Assembly: GCF_018873765.1 (NCBI RefSeq)
Contig: NC_057919.1
Coordinates: 70,984,984-71,048,983 of the forward strand
Source of the DNA: Telopea speciosissima
Taxonomy: Eukaryota; Streptophyta; Magnoliopsida; Proteales; Proteaceae
Reading direction: 5' to 3'
DNA: 64,000 nucleotides
In this document: positions 54,225-64,000 of the stretch, piece by piece
Layout: each line of letters starts with the position of its first letter
Position numbering within the stretch: the stretch's first letter is position 1
Made by a program: the position numbers and the translations under genes
Notes under the pieces: model-generated
The model's database searches: none
What the model saw: the letters and a program-made list of their open reading frames with translations, nothing else
Told to the model about the DNA's origin: nothing

Positions 54225-57115
54225 TGTTATACCCGCACCCCGGGAGTATAATTAATTATTAATTCTTCCCCGGACGTGTAGTTATCACGCCACTTATCTT
54301 TGGTGAGTTGTTCTCACGGTGGTCAAACCCAGACTATAAAATTATTGACCATAGTACGAGTTTGCCTGTGGAAACTAGTCGGGACCACGGAGGTTGCACC
54401 TTGACATGTCAGGGGTAAGTAGTTGACCAAATTTGTTGTGTGCTTACTGCCCTCTCAAAGCCCTCGAAGTGTGGTCCAAAGGCCCTGACCTCTTATGGTG
54501 GGAACCACCTTCCTACTCGCATCGGAGGCAAGGTTCTGGTTGCCTCCGACCACGCATCCAATGCTCGACAAGGACCCTTGTGGGTGAGACCACGTGGCTA
54601 AGGTACTATTGGTGTCCTGCCATGTTTGACCCTACCCTTACCCCTTTTATTAACTTGACCTTATGTGGGCCTTGGGGCCCAAGTTAGGATTTTTAGAGCT
54701 TGTGTAGGGGTGGATGGTTGTTTGACCCTATCCAAGCAGACCTAGCCTACACTTATGAGGCCTTATCCAAACAGGCCATTAAAAGTGATTTTCTATATGA
54801 GAGAGAGGGGTAAGACTATTCCTTAGTCTTTCTTTTTCTTTCTCTTTCCTAACCTAATCGTGAAAGGAGAGGAGAGCTTTGAAGGAGGAGAAGGAAGGGA
54901 AGAAGAAGAAGGAAAGAACTTTGGGTTTGGAGCTTTAAAGAGGGTACATCGTGTGTACCTCAAACCAGGTAAGCCAAGTGCCCTTTTCCCCCCCATTTTT
55001 CTCTCTTCCCCCTTGCTCGTTTGAGCTTGGGTGGTTCGTTGGTTGCAACCCCAAGATGGGGATTTCTTTTTGAAACCCAAAGGGTTAGCTCGAGTCATGT
55101 GTAGTTTCCCCTTGTAGGATGCTTTCCTATTTTCATTACAATCCTATAAAGATCTCTATTTTGACCTCTTGCTGAATCTATTTGATTCTAAAGCTTCAAC
55201 CACCAAAGAAAACCCCAAATCTGGATTTTTGAGCTTTTGATCCTTTAAACCCCCTTAAATCTTTGAATGTTGGGTGTTTCTAAGACCCAAATAGACTCCA
55301 AGACACCCCTCCCTTGTCCCTTGAGGCTTAGAGAACCAAATGGGACAACCCTGGGCTTTTAAAGACCTTGAAATCACACTTGGGTTGCATCGGAGGCAAG
55401 ACTGCGTGAGTCCGATGTTTGCCTCCGATGTGTCCGAGCTGCAGGGAAGGTCGGAGGCAAGGTCGGAGGCAAGCTGCTTGAGTCCGGCGTTGCCTCCGAT
55501 GCGTTTTTAAGGCTTATAACTTATGTAAACGGTGGGGTTTCTCTATGAGGCCTCCCCTACACTCTCTCACACTCTTATTCACTTCCATAGGTGCCAACAT
55601 ATGTGCAATGGGGTGATTTTAAGCGGGAATCGTTGCGCTTATACAAATTCCATTTGAAGTAATTGGTGAGTGGGTTTGGGTGACTGTTTGAGCTTGTTTA
55701 CTATTGCTTATTCATGCATTTATGAATTATATTGTGACATTATCATTCAAGCATGATTGCATATTTGCATTTATTCTTATTCGATGATGATGATTTGGAT
55801 GATATGGATTTGTGTTGGGTTACGGTGCCGGGAAGTACTGGCACCGGAGCCCCCGAATTACTTGAAATTGTATATTGCATCTCATTCTTGTCTGTATGCG
55901 CCGTGTTGTGCTGGTACCCGGGTGTTAGATGGAATGGGACGTTGACACACCCGGATGTACCTCTCAACACGATAGGATTCATGTAGTATATCTGTGGTTA
56001 GGCTCAGTTCCCTATGCTACAACCCTTACCAACAGGGGTTTAGGTGTTGGGTAGCCAGAGCACCTGCTGCCTGTGGAGAGTTAGAGAGGCCAGGCCAGGG
56101 GTAGTAATGGTTATCGGGGTCTGCCTCTGGGTGGTGATGACTACGACCGGCGCGGGCTCCATAGTAATAATTGAGGTTGCATTGTGGTGAGAATGGAAGG
56201 ATCCACAATGTCTTCCCGAGTTATTGCAGTAGCATATACCCATTGACTTAGCATTGTGTGTTAGGTGGTAAATGGCTCAGTTCCCTATGCTACGACCCTT
56301 ACCAACAGGGGTTTAGGTGTTGGGTAGCCAGAGCACCTGCTGCCTGTGGAGAGTTAGAGAGGCCAGGCCGGGGTAGTAATGGTTATCGAGTGCGCCTGCG
56401 GGTGGTGATGACTACGACCGGCGCGGGCTCCATAGTAATAATTGAGGTTGCATTGTGGTGAGAATGGAAGGATCCACAATGTCTTCCAGAGTTATTGCGT
56501 AGCATATACCCATTGACTTAGCATTGTGTGTTAGGTGGTAAATGAATTAATAATAGCATGCACCATGGACTATTTGTGATTGTGTGATTGTGCATCCCCT
56601 TTTCTCTCTCACTAGCTCGGTGGAGCTAACCCCGTGTACACATTCTTTTTAGATTTTGATGCGAGATGATTCTTGTGGAGCCGAGACCGTGGATCGAGGA
56701 TCATGGCGATGGTTGCCCATGATGATTGTGCCTACGGGCTGTATTGATACTTGGGACTTGTTCCCTTCTTTTGTTTTTTTTTTGGGGCCACGTGCCTTGT
56801 ATAAATATTTATTATTATACTTGTTTTGGGGTAGTTATGCTATGGTCATTCGGGATATCCATCCAAACTATTTATGTATCACTTAGCCGTGTGAACATGA
56901 GGTAACTACTGTAAACGCTTCCGCTTATTTTATGATCGTTGGAAATGTAATATTCCTTTATCTTTCGCACTCTGATATTATTGTATTGTAATATTGGTTT
57001 ATGACTGTGAGTTGGCCACTGCATCGAGATCCTGGCGGTGAGGTGAGATGACGCGTGTCACCCCAATCATACCCTGATATTGTATTTTATCCCTTGTCGG
57101 GATAGGGGTGTGACA
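54225..57115 (+). repeat. 3' LTR of the Gypsy element
   Basis: Near-identical to the 5' LTR in alignment by eye, but with many 1-3 base indels (for example CACTGCC/CACGCC, CACTGGTG/CACGGTG, GTGTCCCGAG/GTGTCCGAG). It carries the same two tandem units (56001-56273, 56274-56544). Confidence 0.92.
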
Positions 57116-58762
57116 CTAACTCTTCTAACCGAAGAGGAAACAGTGGAAGAGTTCCACATGGTATCGGTTGAATCGGATGATGATCCGATGACATACTCTG
57201 AGGCTCTAAAGGATGTTGATGCCACTAGGTGGCTGGAAGCAATGCGCTCTAAAATCGATTTGATGCATTCCAACAAGGTCTGGACTCTAGTCGATCCACC
57301 ACTTGGCGTCAAGCCGATTGGATGTAAATGGATCTTCAAGAGGAAGAAGGGCGCAGATGGAAAGGTCGAGAGATTCAAAGCGAGACTAGTGGCAAAGGGT
57401 TATACCCAGAAAGAGGGTATAGACTATGAGGAAACCTTTTCACCAGTAGCGATGATGAAATCCATCAGGATTTTATTGACTATCGCAGCACACTTTGATT
57501 ATGAGATCTGGCAGATGGATGTGCAGACTGCATTTCTAAATGGGTTCCTTCAAGAGAAAATCTACATGGAATAGCCAGAGGGGTTCTCTTCCTTGGAGGA
57601 AGAAAGAAAGGTGTGCAAATTGCAGAGATCCATTTATGGGCTGAAGCAGGCTTCCAGGAGCTGGAACATCAGGTTTGATCAATCAATCAAATCGTTTGGT
57701 TTTGATCAAAACTTGGATGAACCATGCGTTTACAAGAAGATCAGTGGGAGGGCAGTATGTTTTCTTGTTTTATACGTAGATGACATATTGCTGATTGGCA
57801 ACGATGTAGGTTTTCTTTCATCGGTAAAACAGTGGTTATCCACAACGTTTTTTATGAAAGACCTTGGTGAAGCTAGCTATATCCTTGGGATCAAACTCGT
57901 AAGAGATCACCAGAAAAGGATGTTAGGCTTGTCACAGGCTACCTATATAGACAAAGTCCTGGCCAGATTTAGTATGGAGAACTCCAAGAGGGGAAGTGTT
58001 CCCTTCAGACATGGAGTCAGTCTTTCCAGATCTCAATGTCCTCAGTCTCAGACAGACATTGAAGAGGTGAAGAGGATTCCCTATGCCTCAGCAGTAGGGA
58101 GTCTTATGTACGCCATGTTGTGTACGAGGCCGGATATTTGCTATGTAGTGGGCATGGTAAGTCGTTATCAATCTAACCCTGGACGCGAGCATTGGAGTGC
58201 TGTCAAGAATATCCTCAAGTACCTAAGAAGGACTAAGGAATATTTCTTGGTTTTTGGATCTGATCAGTTGTCAGTATTGGGATACACAGATTCGAATTTC
58301 CAAACTGACAAGGATGACAGAAAATCCACGTCCGGGATGGTATATCTAATGGGTGGAGGTGCCATTGTGTGGCGGAGTACGAAACAAAAGTCTACAGCCG
58401 ATTCTACTACCGAAGCAGAATACCTTGCAGCTTGTGATGCAACAAAAGAAGGTGTTTGGCTGAGGAAATTCCTATCAGATTTGGAGGTAGTCCCTGATCT
58501 TGTCAAGGGCCCTATTCCCCTGTTATGTGACAACAGAGGGGCCATTGTACAAGCTAAGGAGCCTAGGGCTCATCAGAGAAACAAGCACGTGCAGCGAAAG
58601 TATCACCTCATCAGAGAGATTATCCAGCAGGGTGACGTAAGTATCTCCAAAGTGGACACAACTGAAAATGTGTCTAATGCCATGACAAAGGGTTTGTCAC
58701 CAGGAGTGTTTGAGAAACACATGGAGGGCATGGGTTTAAAATGTATGGGGAATTGGCTTTAA
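57116..58762 (+). pseudogene. pol: Copia element 2 reverse transcriptase and RNase H
   Basis: Resumes after the Gypsy insertion with LTLLTEEETVEEFHMV, then reverse transcriptase (ATRWLEAMRSKIDLM, GCKWIFKRKKGADGK, KARLVAKGYTQKEGIDYEET, IWQMDVQTAFLNG), one TAG at 57572-57574 in place of the Gln in the MxQPEGF motif, the catalytic YVDD at about 57773-57784, and RNase H (YTDSNFQTDKDDRKSTSG, STTEAEY, LLCDNRGAI). 57593-58762 is open for 389 codons and ends normally near the 3' LTR. Only the stop and the upstream breaks disable it. Confidence 0.9.
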
Positions 58763-58778
58763 TGTACAAGTGGGAGAT

Positions 58779-60481
58779 TGTTGGATAAGTGTGTGTCCAT
58801 CAAACCCGATTCGGTCCGGTTCAACCCGGTTCACCTTTGTATAGAACATTTATACATTTTAGTTTAATATTGTCACATGCGATATAAACTTTTTGAGCAT
58901 TATGTGTCCGTAAGTTATACTTAAAATGGTAGTCACGACTAGGGTTTGGGCTGGGCACTCTTATCATATGGTCGTCGCATTGGGTATGCCTAGACATGTC
59001 ATGTCAGGGTACGAATGCGAATGCTCACATGTTTGATGTGTGCATTGGCGAAGAATCTACTTTGTCGATTTCCTCATGTATTACTGCCGGATGTAGGAAG
59101 GGATAGACATGTGTCACCGACACGCACTGAGGGAACCTGTCACTGCAAAGTGTGATCGCATTCTTTGGTTCATCAATGCGAGACTCAAGCGAGTCAAAGT
59201 CGGTGTTCGGGAATGCGTGAACACTTTGTGAGTGAAGGAGTTATCCAACACGGTCACCACTCGCCCGATTGGGGAACACCAAGATAGAGACTGCTCGTGC
59301 ATGGTCGGATCGAAACGGATCCGAGCATCGTTTTGGAAATGGTTTTGCAAAATTTATTTTACATAAAATGATACATTATTTATAGTTATTTCAAATAAAG
59401 TGTTTTATCGAGTTTTGCGGGACCCGATCGGATGCTCAAACGCTCTTATATGGACATGTACTATGGATTGGGGTTTGGCAATACATGTGTACATGCCCTA
59501 GATTCCATAATGATGGTGTTGATTAGTGGGGGGGTTGTATATGATAAATTGTTATCATATAGGGAGTTATTTGAAATTTGCTAATTTAATTGGCTCTTTA
59601 TTTAATTAATGGATTTGGGGCTAATTGTAATTATCCATTAATAATTAAATAAAGAATCTAATTAATACTTTCCCTATTAGATTCTGCTTCTTCACCTATG
59701 TAGCACTTTGAGTTTAAACAGAATCGTCGGGGTGAGAGAGAGAGAGTCGACTCTCACTAGGGCTCTATTAAATCTATCTAGGATTTAATTAAACCCTATT
59801 ATTATAAATAGGAGACCATAAAACGCAGAAGAGGGAGCTCTCCACGTTTTTGGAGCAGACACTCTCTCTCCTACATTTTTGGTTTCTCTCTCTCCCTCTT
59901 GTGATCTCTCTTCTTCTTCTTGCTTCTCTCACCTGTGTTTGAGAGTTAGGGTTTGTGAAACTCTAGATCTGTGCTGAGGAGTTTGAGGGCATCTGGGATT
60001 GGAGTGTAGAACCTTGGTAGCACCATTGGAGGTTCAGATCTGTTTGCTTGGAGCGCTCATTGGAGGAAGAACTACTATCTATTGGAGGAGCAACACTTGA
60101 GGCTCACCAGGTTAGCAGTTCTTTATTAATTCCTTATGTTCATTGATTATTAATATTTATGGGATGCGAAAGAAACTCGAATCGATTAATTTCCGCTGCG
60201 CATTCGAGTATAGGATGGATCCTTCTTGCCATGTGATGAACTAGAGACGAATTTCTCCGTCCCTATTGTGATAATTAATTTTATGGAATGCAATAGGGAA
60301 GGAGAAACCGTAATAGGGATGCACCAGGGTTCCCATGGGCGACCATGGGAAACCCTAAAATTAAAATGGGGCACCCATGGGACACCATGGGCTAACCCAG
60401 GGCGTGCGAAACCCTAAAGATAAATATCTTGGTCTCCCTAGGGAACCATGGTTTGATCCCTGGACCGTTGTTTGGACAACA
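58779..60481 (+). repeat. 3' LTR of Copia element 2
   Basis: Begins TGTTGGATAAGTGTGTG and ends GTTTGGACAACA. Differs from the 5' LTR by scattered substitutions plus a cluster of short indels at about 59120-59330 and near 59725. Confidence 0.92.
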
Positions 60482-60724
60482 TTTCCATCAAAGGCAAAAT
60501 CTTTGGATATTTGGATTTTTCCCCCTTTTTTTAAAAAATTAGTATTATTTTGGATGATACTGAACAATACAAGAACGTCTACCAAAATAAAGAACAATAC
60601 AAGAACTGATCATGTCACTTTAGACCGATATAGATCAATTTTGACTGATCTGGATCAATTTTAGCCCTGACTGATCCCGGGATTAAGTACCATAGTAAGA
60701 GAACCATAGGTTTTTTTTTATTTA

Positions 60725-60849
60725 GGCAGCATTTGGTATGCATTCCAAGTCGATTTTGCATTCTCAAATGATAAAAATAATTGTTTTTATCGTCTGAGAA
60801 TGCAAAATCGACCTAGAATCCATTCCAAGAATGCATGCCAAACAAAACC
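60725..60849. mobile_element. Tourist/PIF-Harbinger-like MITE with TTA duplication
   Basis: The left GGCAGCATTTGGTATGCATTC and the right GAATGCATGCCAAACAAAACC are inverted. The arms continue through GTCGATTTTGCATTCTCA and TGAGAATGCAAAATCGAC. TTA flanks both sides (60722-60724, 60850-60852). Only about 20 bp of loop remain, so the 125-bp element is essentially a hairpin. Confidence 0.75.
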
Positions 60850-61487
60850 TTAGACTTTTTTTGGAAGCAAAATTTCTAAGCAGCCCTATTCTTCTAGTAC
60901 AAACAGACCCTAAGGAGAAGTTATCAATTTGTCCTCCCGGGAAAAATGAACAAAGAGAGGAAATCACTCATTACTATCAATTTGAGTTTTTTTTTTCTCT
61001 TTTTTGGGGAGAATTAATGTGGGGAAAAAATCCTCTACAGTACCTTAATCTTGCAGTGCCTTACAGTTCGGACCTGAGAGCTCGACACGTGGAAGAACTA
61101 CAAAACACCGTAAGATGCAGGAATTACAGAGGATTTTAATCCATGATTGTGGGTCCTTCGTTAGAATTGAAGTGAAACTTTAAAACTCATGCTATATTTT
61201 ACTTCACCGTAAATTCAGATAGCATTTAGGATTCATTCAAAAAACCCCTTATGGTTTTAGTATATTCTCCAAAATAGCCTTCCATATGTATCTGAAGTCC
61301 TATGGTGGTTTAAAAAAAAAACTCGACCCTTTTTAATGATGATATACAAACATTATTAGAGCGCATGAACAGCTCCACTGGTAGCATTATAAACTCGTGC
61401 TTTATCTTTTATTTTGAATAAAATCCCGGTTATCACAGATGGAAAGGAGGAAATTATAATATTGGGGGCAAAGATATTACTCTCATA

Positions 61488-61763
61488 TAGGGGTGTAAAT
61501 GAATAGCCGAAATCCGTTTCCGTATCTGTGTCCGTATTCGTTTAGCACTATCCGAATCTGTCCGAAAGCTAAACGGATGCGGATACGGCTAGGCTATAGC
61601 TATCCGAAAAACTATATTTACATGTAAACGGATAAATTATCCGATCCATATCCGTGTCCGTATCCGTTTAGCACTATCCGAATCCGTCCGATAGCTAATC
61701 GGATGCGGATGCGGATACGGATATAGCACTATCCGAGCCAAATCCGATCCGTTTACAGCCCTA
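61488..61763. mobile_element. hAT-like MITE with 8-bp target duplication
   Basis: The left TAGGGGTGTAAATG and right CGTTTACAGCCCTA are inverted. The flanks CTCTCATA (61480-61487) and CTCTCATT (61764-61771) match at 7 of 8. The interior is a chain of TATCCG/CGGATA motifs, and a TTTACATGTAAACGG in the middle looks like two elements joined head to tail. Confidence 0.8.
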
Positions 61764-62969
61764 CTCTCATTTCTTGGGGAACCCCAGAATCCATCAGGAG
61801 AATTTTAAATGTTAACAATAGTACTAGGCAAAATATGATAAACTGAATAAAAGAAATTGCCCTTTGGGCTTTGACATAAATAATGGAACATCCTTTTAAG
61901 ATACACTCAATTGTGGATGAGGACTCGAGACTAAATTTCATGCCAATGTTTTTTCCATCATTAAGGGGTTCAAAACTGATCCCCATTGCTCAAGAAAAAT
62001 CTAGAAGAACCAAAAACTGTATAACGAAGAGAATTTGTTTTACTCATTTAGGAAGAAGGGGAAAAAAATCTTCACAATCGAAACTATACATTCTAGTATG
62101 ACTTAAAAGATCGAAATCTACAGAAAGAATTCCACTTTTCTAGGAATGCAATGAGAAAGAATCCAATAAAGAAATTACTCACATTAAAATAAAAAGTCGC
62201 ATCATTTTGTCTAAAACCACAAATTTCTTTCAATCTCCCAGTTAGTTTAATCAGAGTCCTCTACAAGGGTACCCATGAAAGAGGCGGATTTCCCAGATGC
62301 TTACTTGAAGGTCTTCCAGGATTGAAACCAGGGGCACAATGTACTGAATCAGCCAAAAACTAGCACAAATTTGGATGAAATTACAGCCTTGTAATGCTAA
62401 CAGGGGGAGGTGGGGGGCATCATTAAGAAATTAACTAGGAGATTCCCCAGATGTTTAAAGTCTTTCGGGTTCAAAAACCAAGCAGTACCATATCAGCCCC
62501 AAATTTTCCAAAAACCAAATGGATTCATAGGCTATAGTTATAAAATTAATACTAACTTCGGGGCATCATTACCTAGTATCCTAAAGTATTTCATCTTTTA
62601 AACAACTTTACCGAGTAATGAAAGGAAGCCTATTTCAGGGAGGGTTCCAATAGAAAAGCAGCAGCCACACAAATTCTTCATGAAATAATAAGAAAGGGAA
62701 TTACTGGTGGATGTAGAGAGTATCTATATGATTTCCTACTGGATCCTATTGACAACCCCTGCAGCTCCCAATCAACATATAACTGAATAAAATCACAAGT
62801 GATTTGAAACATACAAGTAATGGCCGGATACTTTCCTGCGTCTAGCCGTCTCTACCCATAGCACGAGCAACACTCCGAGGGGGGTGGGGTGGGTTGTCCA
62901 CAGCAAATCTCTACGATAATTTAATGGAGAAAAATCGAAAACTTACTAGTAATTGTGAGCAGTCATCAA

Positions 62970-64000
62970 CTACCCACCGATCGATCTCAGCTCCTCTAAC
63001 GCAGACTTAATCTGATCTTGCACTAGTTCTATCCGTTTCGAGTACACCTCCAATTCCAAAATCTGCTGCTTCCTCCACTTCTCATCAACCATCTCCCCGC
63101 CAAGGAAATTCAAGGAGGAATTTTTGGCCCCGAAGCTGAGGGGAAGGGGATTCAGAGCGAGACCACCATATCCCCCAACGCTACAAGGCCCGCCCATCGC
63201 GCAATAAACTAGCTCCTTAAACAGAGGCGAGAGGCAACTCCTTACCGTATCTTCGATAACATTCGGGATTGAATTGGATGAAGTAGTCTGACCGTGATAA
63301 TTCGGTAACTCATCCTCCGCTGCTCTCTTTCGAGACCGCCTCCGGGACCTCGACATCTTCTTGTCAGAATTATTAGCATCGACGCTGGAATTGTTGTTAT
63401 TGTGTAAATTCTCGTTACTGTTGGTGTTGATCGTGTTGTTGCTCGCAGGATTTGGATTCCCTTCTTCATCTTCCGATATAGCAGCAGCCTCTTCGACTCC
63501 TACTGCGACAGTACCGCCGGTACCGCTCCAAATCTTGCGACAGATCTCGAAGGTGGCCTGGTCGTGAGGACTCTTAAAGGAGAATTCTTTGCCGGAGCTG
63601 ATCCGACTGAGGACGTTACGGTATTTCTTTTTCAGCCTACGAAGCTTCTCGACGAGCTGGCTCTTGTTGAAATCGAGCTGCAATCGAGTTTTGATCTGGT
63701 CGTAGAAAGGGGCTGTGTCATGATGGTGAGAAGAATTGTGGGCTCCTCGCTGCATCGTATACTCGAGGAAGCCTTGCAACAGTCCGATCTCGTCTTCATC
63801 GGTCCACAGGCGTTGAAATAGACGGCGGGAGTCGTCCAAGGCGGGGGGTTTCTTTTCTTCAGCGGCGCCGGCTGCGGGGGCTGCCAGGGGGACATCGGAG
63901 ATCCGCTGACACTGGTGGTCGGGTGATGAGCCGGTGGCCGGTGGTGCCGTTTCGGCAGCAGAGACATTAGGGGCAGTGGTGGAAGGAGGGATCGCCGAGG
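62970..64000 (-). CDS. GeBP/STOREKEEPER-type transcription factor (5' cut by window)
   Basis: The minus-strand frame is open from the window edge to the TAG at 62970-62972, giving about 343 visible codons; the true start lies beyond 64000. The codon at 63837-63839 is TTG (Leu) in an ongoing frame, not a start. Domain order: a Pro/Ala-rich N-terminal part, then a DUF573 DNA-binding domain (RRLFQRLWTDEDEIGLLQGF ... KSQLVEKLRRLKKKYRNVL ... FKSPHDQATFEICRKIW), an acidic patch (SEDEEGN), an Asn/Ser-rich stretch, a basic nuclear-targeting motif (SRSRRRSRKRAAED), and a C-terminal amphipathic helix (ILELEVYSKRIELVQDQI). The family binds DNA and regulates leaf development and hormone responses. No intron is seen in the visible part. 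Which GeBP paralogue it is cannot be told. Confidence 0.88.
   Translation of the reverse strand, partial: SAIPPSTTAPNVSAAETAPPATGSSPDHQCQRISDVPLAAPAAGAAEEKKPPALDDSRRLFQRLWTDEDEIGLLQGFLEYTMQRGAHNSSHHHDTAPFYDQIKTRLQLDFNKSQLVEKLRRLKKKYRNVLSRISSGKEFSFKSPHDQATFEICRKIWSGTGGTVAVGVEEAAAISEDEEGNPNPASNNTINTNSNENLHNNNNSSVDANNSDKKMSRSRRRSRKRAAEDELPNYHGQTTSSNSIPNVIEDTVRSCLSPLFKELVYCAMGGPCSVGGYGGLALNPLPLSFGAKNSSLNFLGGEMVDEKWRKQQILELEVYSKRIELVQDQIKSALEELRSIGG

Larger units (their letters stand above)
47110..57115 (+). mobile_element. Non-autonomous Ty3/Gypsy (Tekay-like) element, 10 kb
   Basis: The LTRs are 47110-49978 (2869 bp) and 54225-57115 (2891 bp), with a perfect target duplication CTAAC (47105-47109 and 57116-57120). 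It is inserted into the codons of the surrounding Copia polyprotein (RLTV before, LTLLTEEE after). The LTRs start TGTTATACCC and end GTGTGACA. A primer site TGGTATCAGAGC follows the first. TTTCGGGGACAAAATTTC plus AAGGTGGGGAGAA precedes the second, a signature of Tekay/Del chromovirus ends. The 4.2-kb internal region has no gag, protease, reverse transcriptase or integrase. It is therefore a LARD-like non-autonomous element that would depend on an active relative. Confidence 0.9.
41272..60481 (+). mobile_element. Ty1/Copia LTR retrotransposon with nested Gypsy element
   Basis: The LTRs are 41272-42981 (1710 bp) and 58779-60481 (1703 bp), with a perfect 5-bp target duplication TTTCC (41267-41271 and 60482-60486). 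A primer-binding site TGGTATCAGAGCC lies at 42985-42997, and AAGTGGGAGA precedes the 3' LTR. Gag, protease and integrase lie left of the nested Gypsy element; reverse transcriptase and RNase H lie right of it. Excluding the insertion, the element is about 9.2 kb. At least a frame-shift in gag, a frame-shift and deletion in integrase, a stop in reverse transcriptase and the Gypsy insertion disable it. Confidence 0.95.
60487..62969. other. Intergenic, 3' of the GeBP-type gene
   Basis: AT-rich sequence with two MITEs (60725-60849, 61488-61763). The segment just above 62600 probably contains the 3' UTR of the minus-strand gene. A fragment with repeated TTTTGACTGATC[TC] motifs lies at 60620-60700. 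No other gene is supported. Confidence 0.5.

Noticed and set aside
63837..63839. Start codon of the GeBP-type gene
   Set aside because: The codon is TTG and the frame stays open up to the window edge, so it encodes Leu in a longer protein.

Overview
This is plant nuclear DNA: host genes are split by long GT-AG introns, and most of the window is transposable elements, many nested. The protein sequences and element families point to a eudicot, perhaps an early-diverging woody lineage; the species cannot be named from sequence alone.

Three host genes are supported. (1) A peroxisomal DHNA-CoA thioesterase gene (+, 7286-12295) has three coding exons, the last lying 4.3 kb downstream and ending in a PTS1-type tripeptide. 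(2) A guanosine deaminase gene (+, 25873-36464) has five coding exons, starting with a 16-nt exon; its 6.3-kb second intron holds a U6 snRNA pseudogene, a solo LTR, MITEs and two LTR-like repeats. (3) A GeBP/STOREKEEPER-type transcription factor gene (-, 62970 to the right edge) is cut at its 5' end by the window. They share no obvious pathway and look like independent neighbours.

Left part (1-7285): intergenic DNA with simple repeats, MITEs, a reverse-oriented solo LTR (2530-3244), and a hAT-like element (5503-6722) that encloses about 0.8 kb of GC-richer, plant-mitochondrion-like DNA.

Middle (12.6-25.5 kb): a nest. A minus-strand LINE is split by a hAT-like MITE (14150-14911) and by a complete but decayed Copia element (15513-24348). 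That Copia element is itself split by a reverse-oriented Gypsy solo LTR (18878-21669). Next to it, a solo LTR (24804-25397) with a perfect target duplication sits inside another inverted-repeat element.

Right part (36.5-62.9 kb): intergenic DNA with a SINE, a 5'-truncated LINE with a 15-bp target duplication, and a 19.2-kb Copia element (41272-60481, TSD TTTCC). A 10-kb non-autonomous Gypsy element (47110-57115, TSD CTAAC) is inserted in that Copia polyprotein between integrase and reverse transcriptase. The Gypsy element has 2.9-kb LTRs and no gag-pol, but carries a decayed antisense coding region. It belongs to the same family as the solo LTR at 18878-21669.

The most interesting points are the transposon-bounded organelle-like DNA, the Gypsy element with the antisense coding region, and the indel-dominated differences between LTR pairs, which look more like consensus error than natural ageing.
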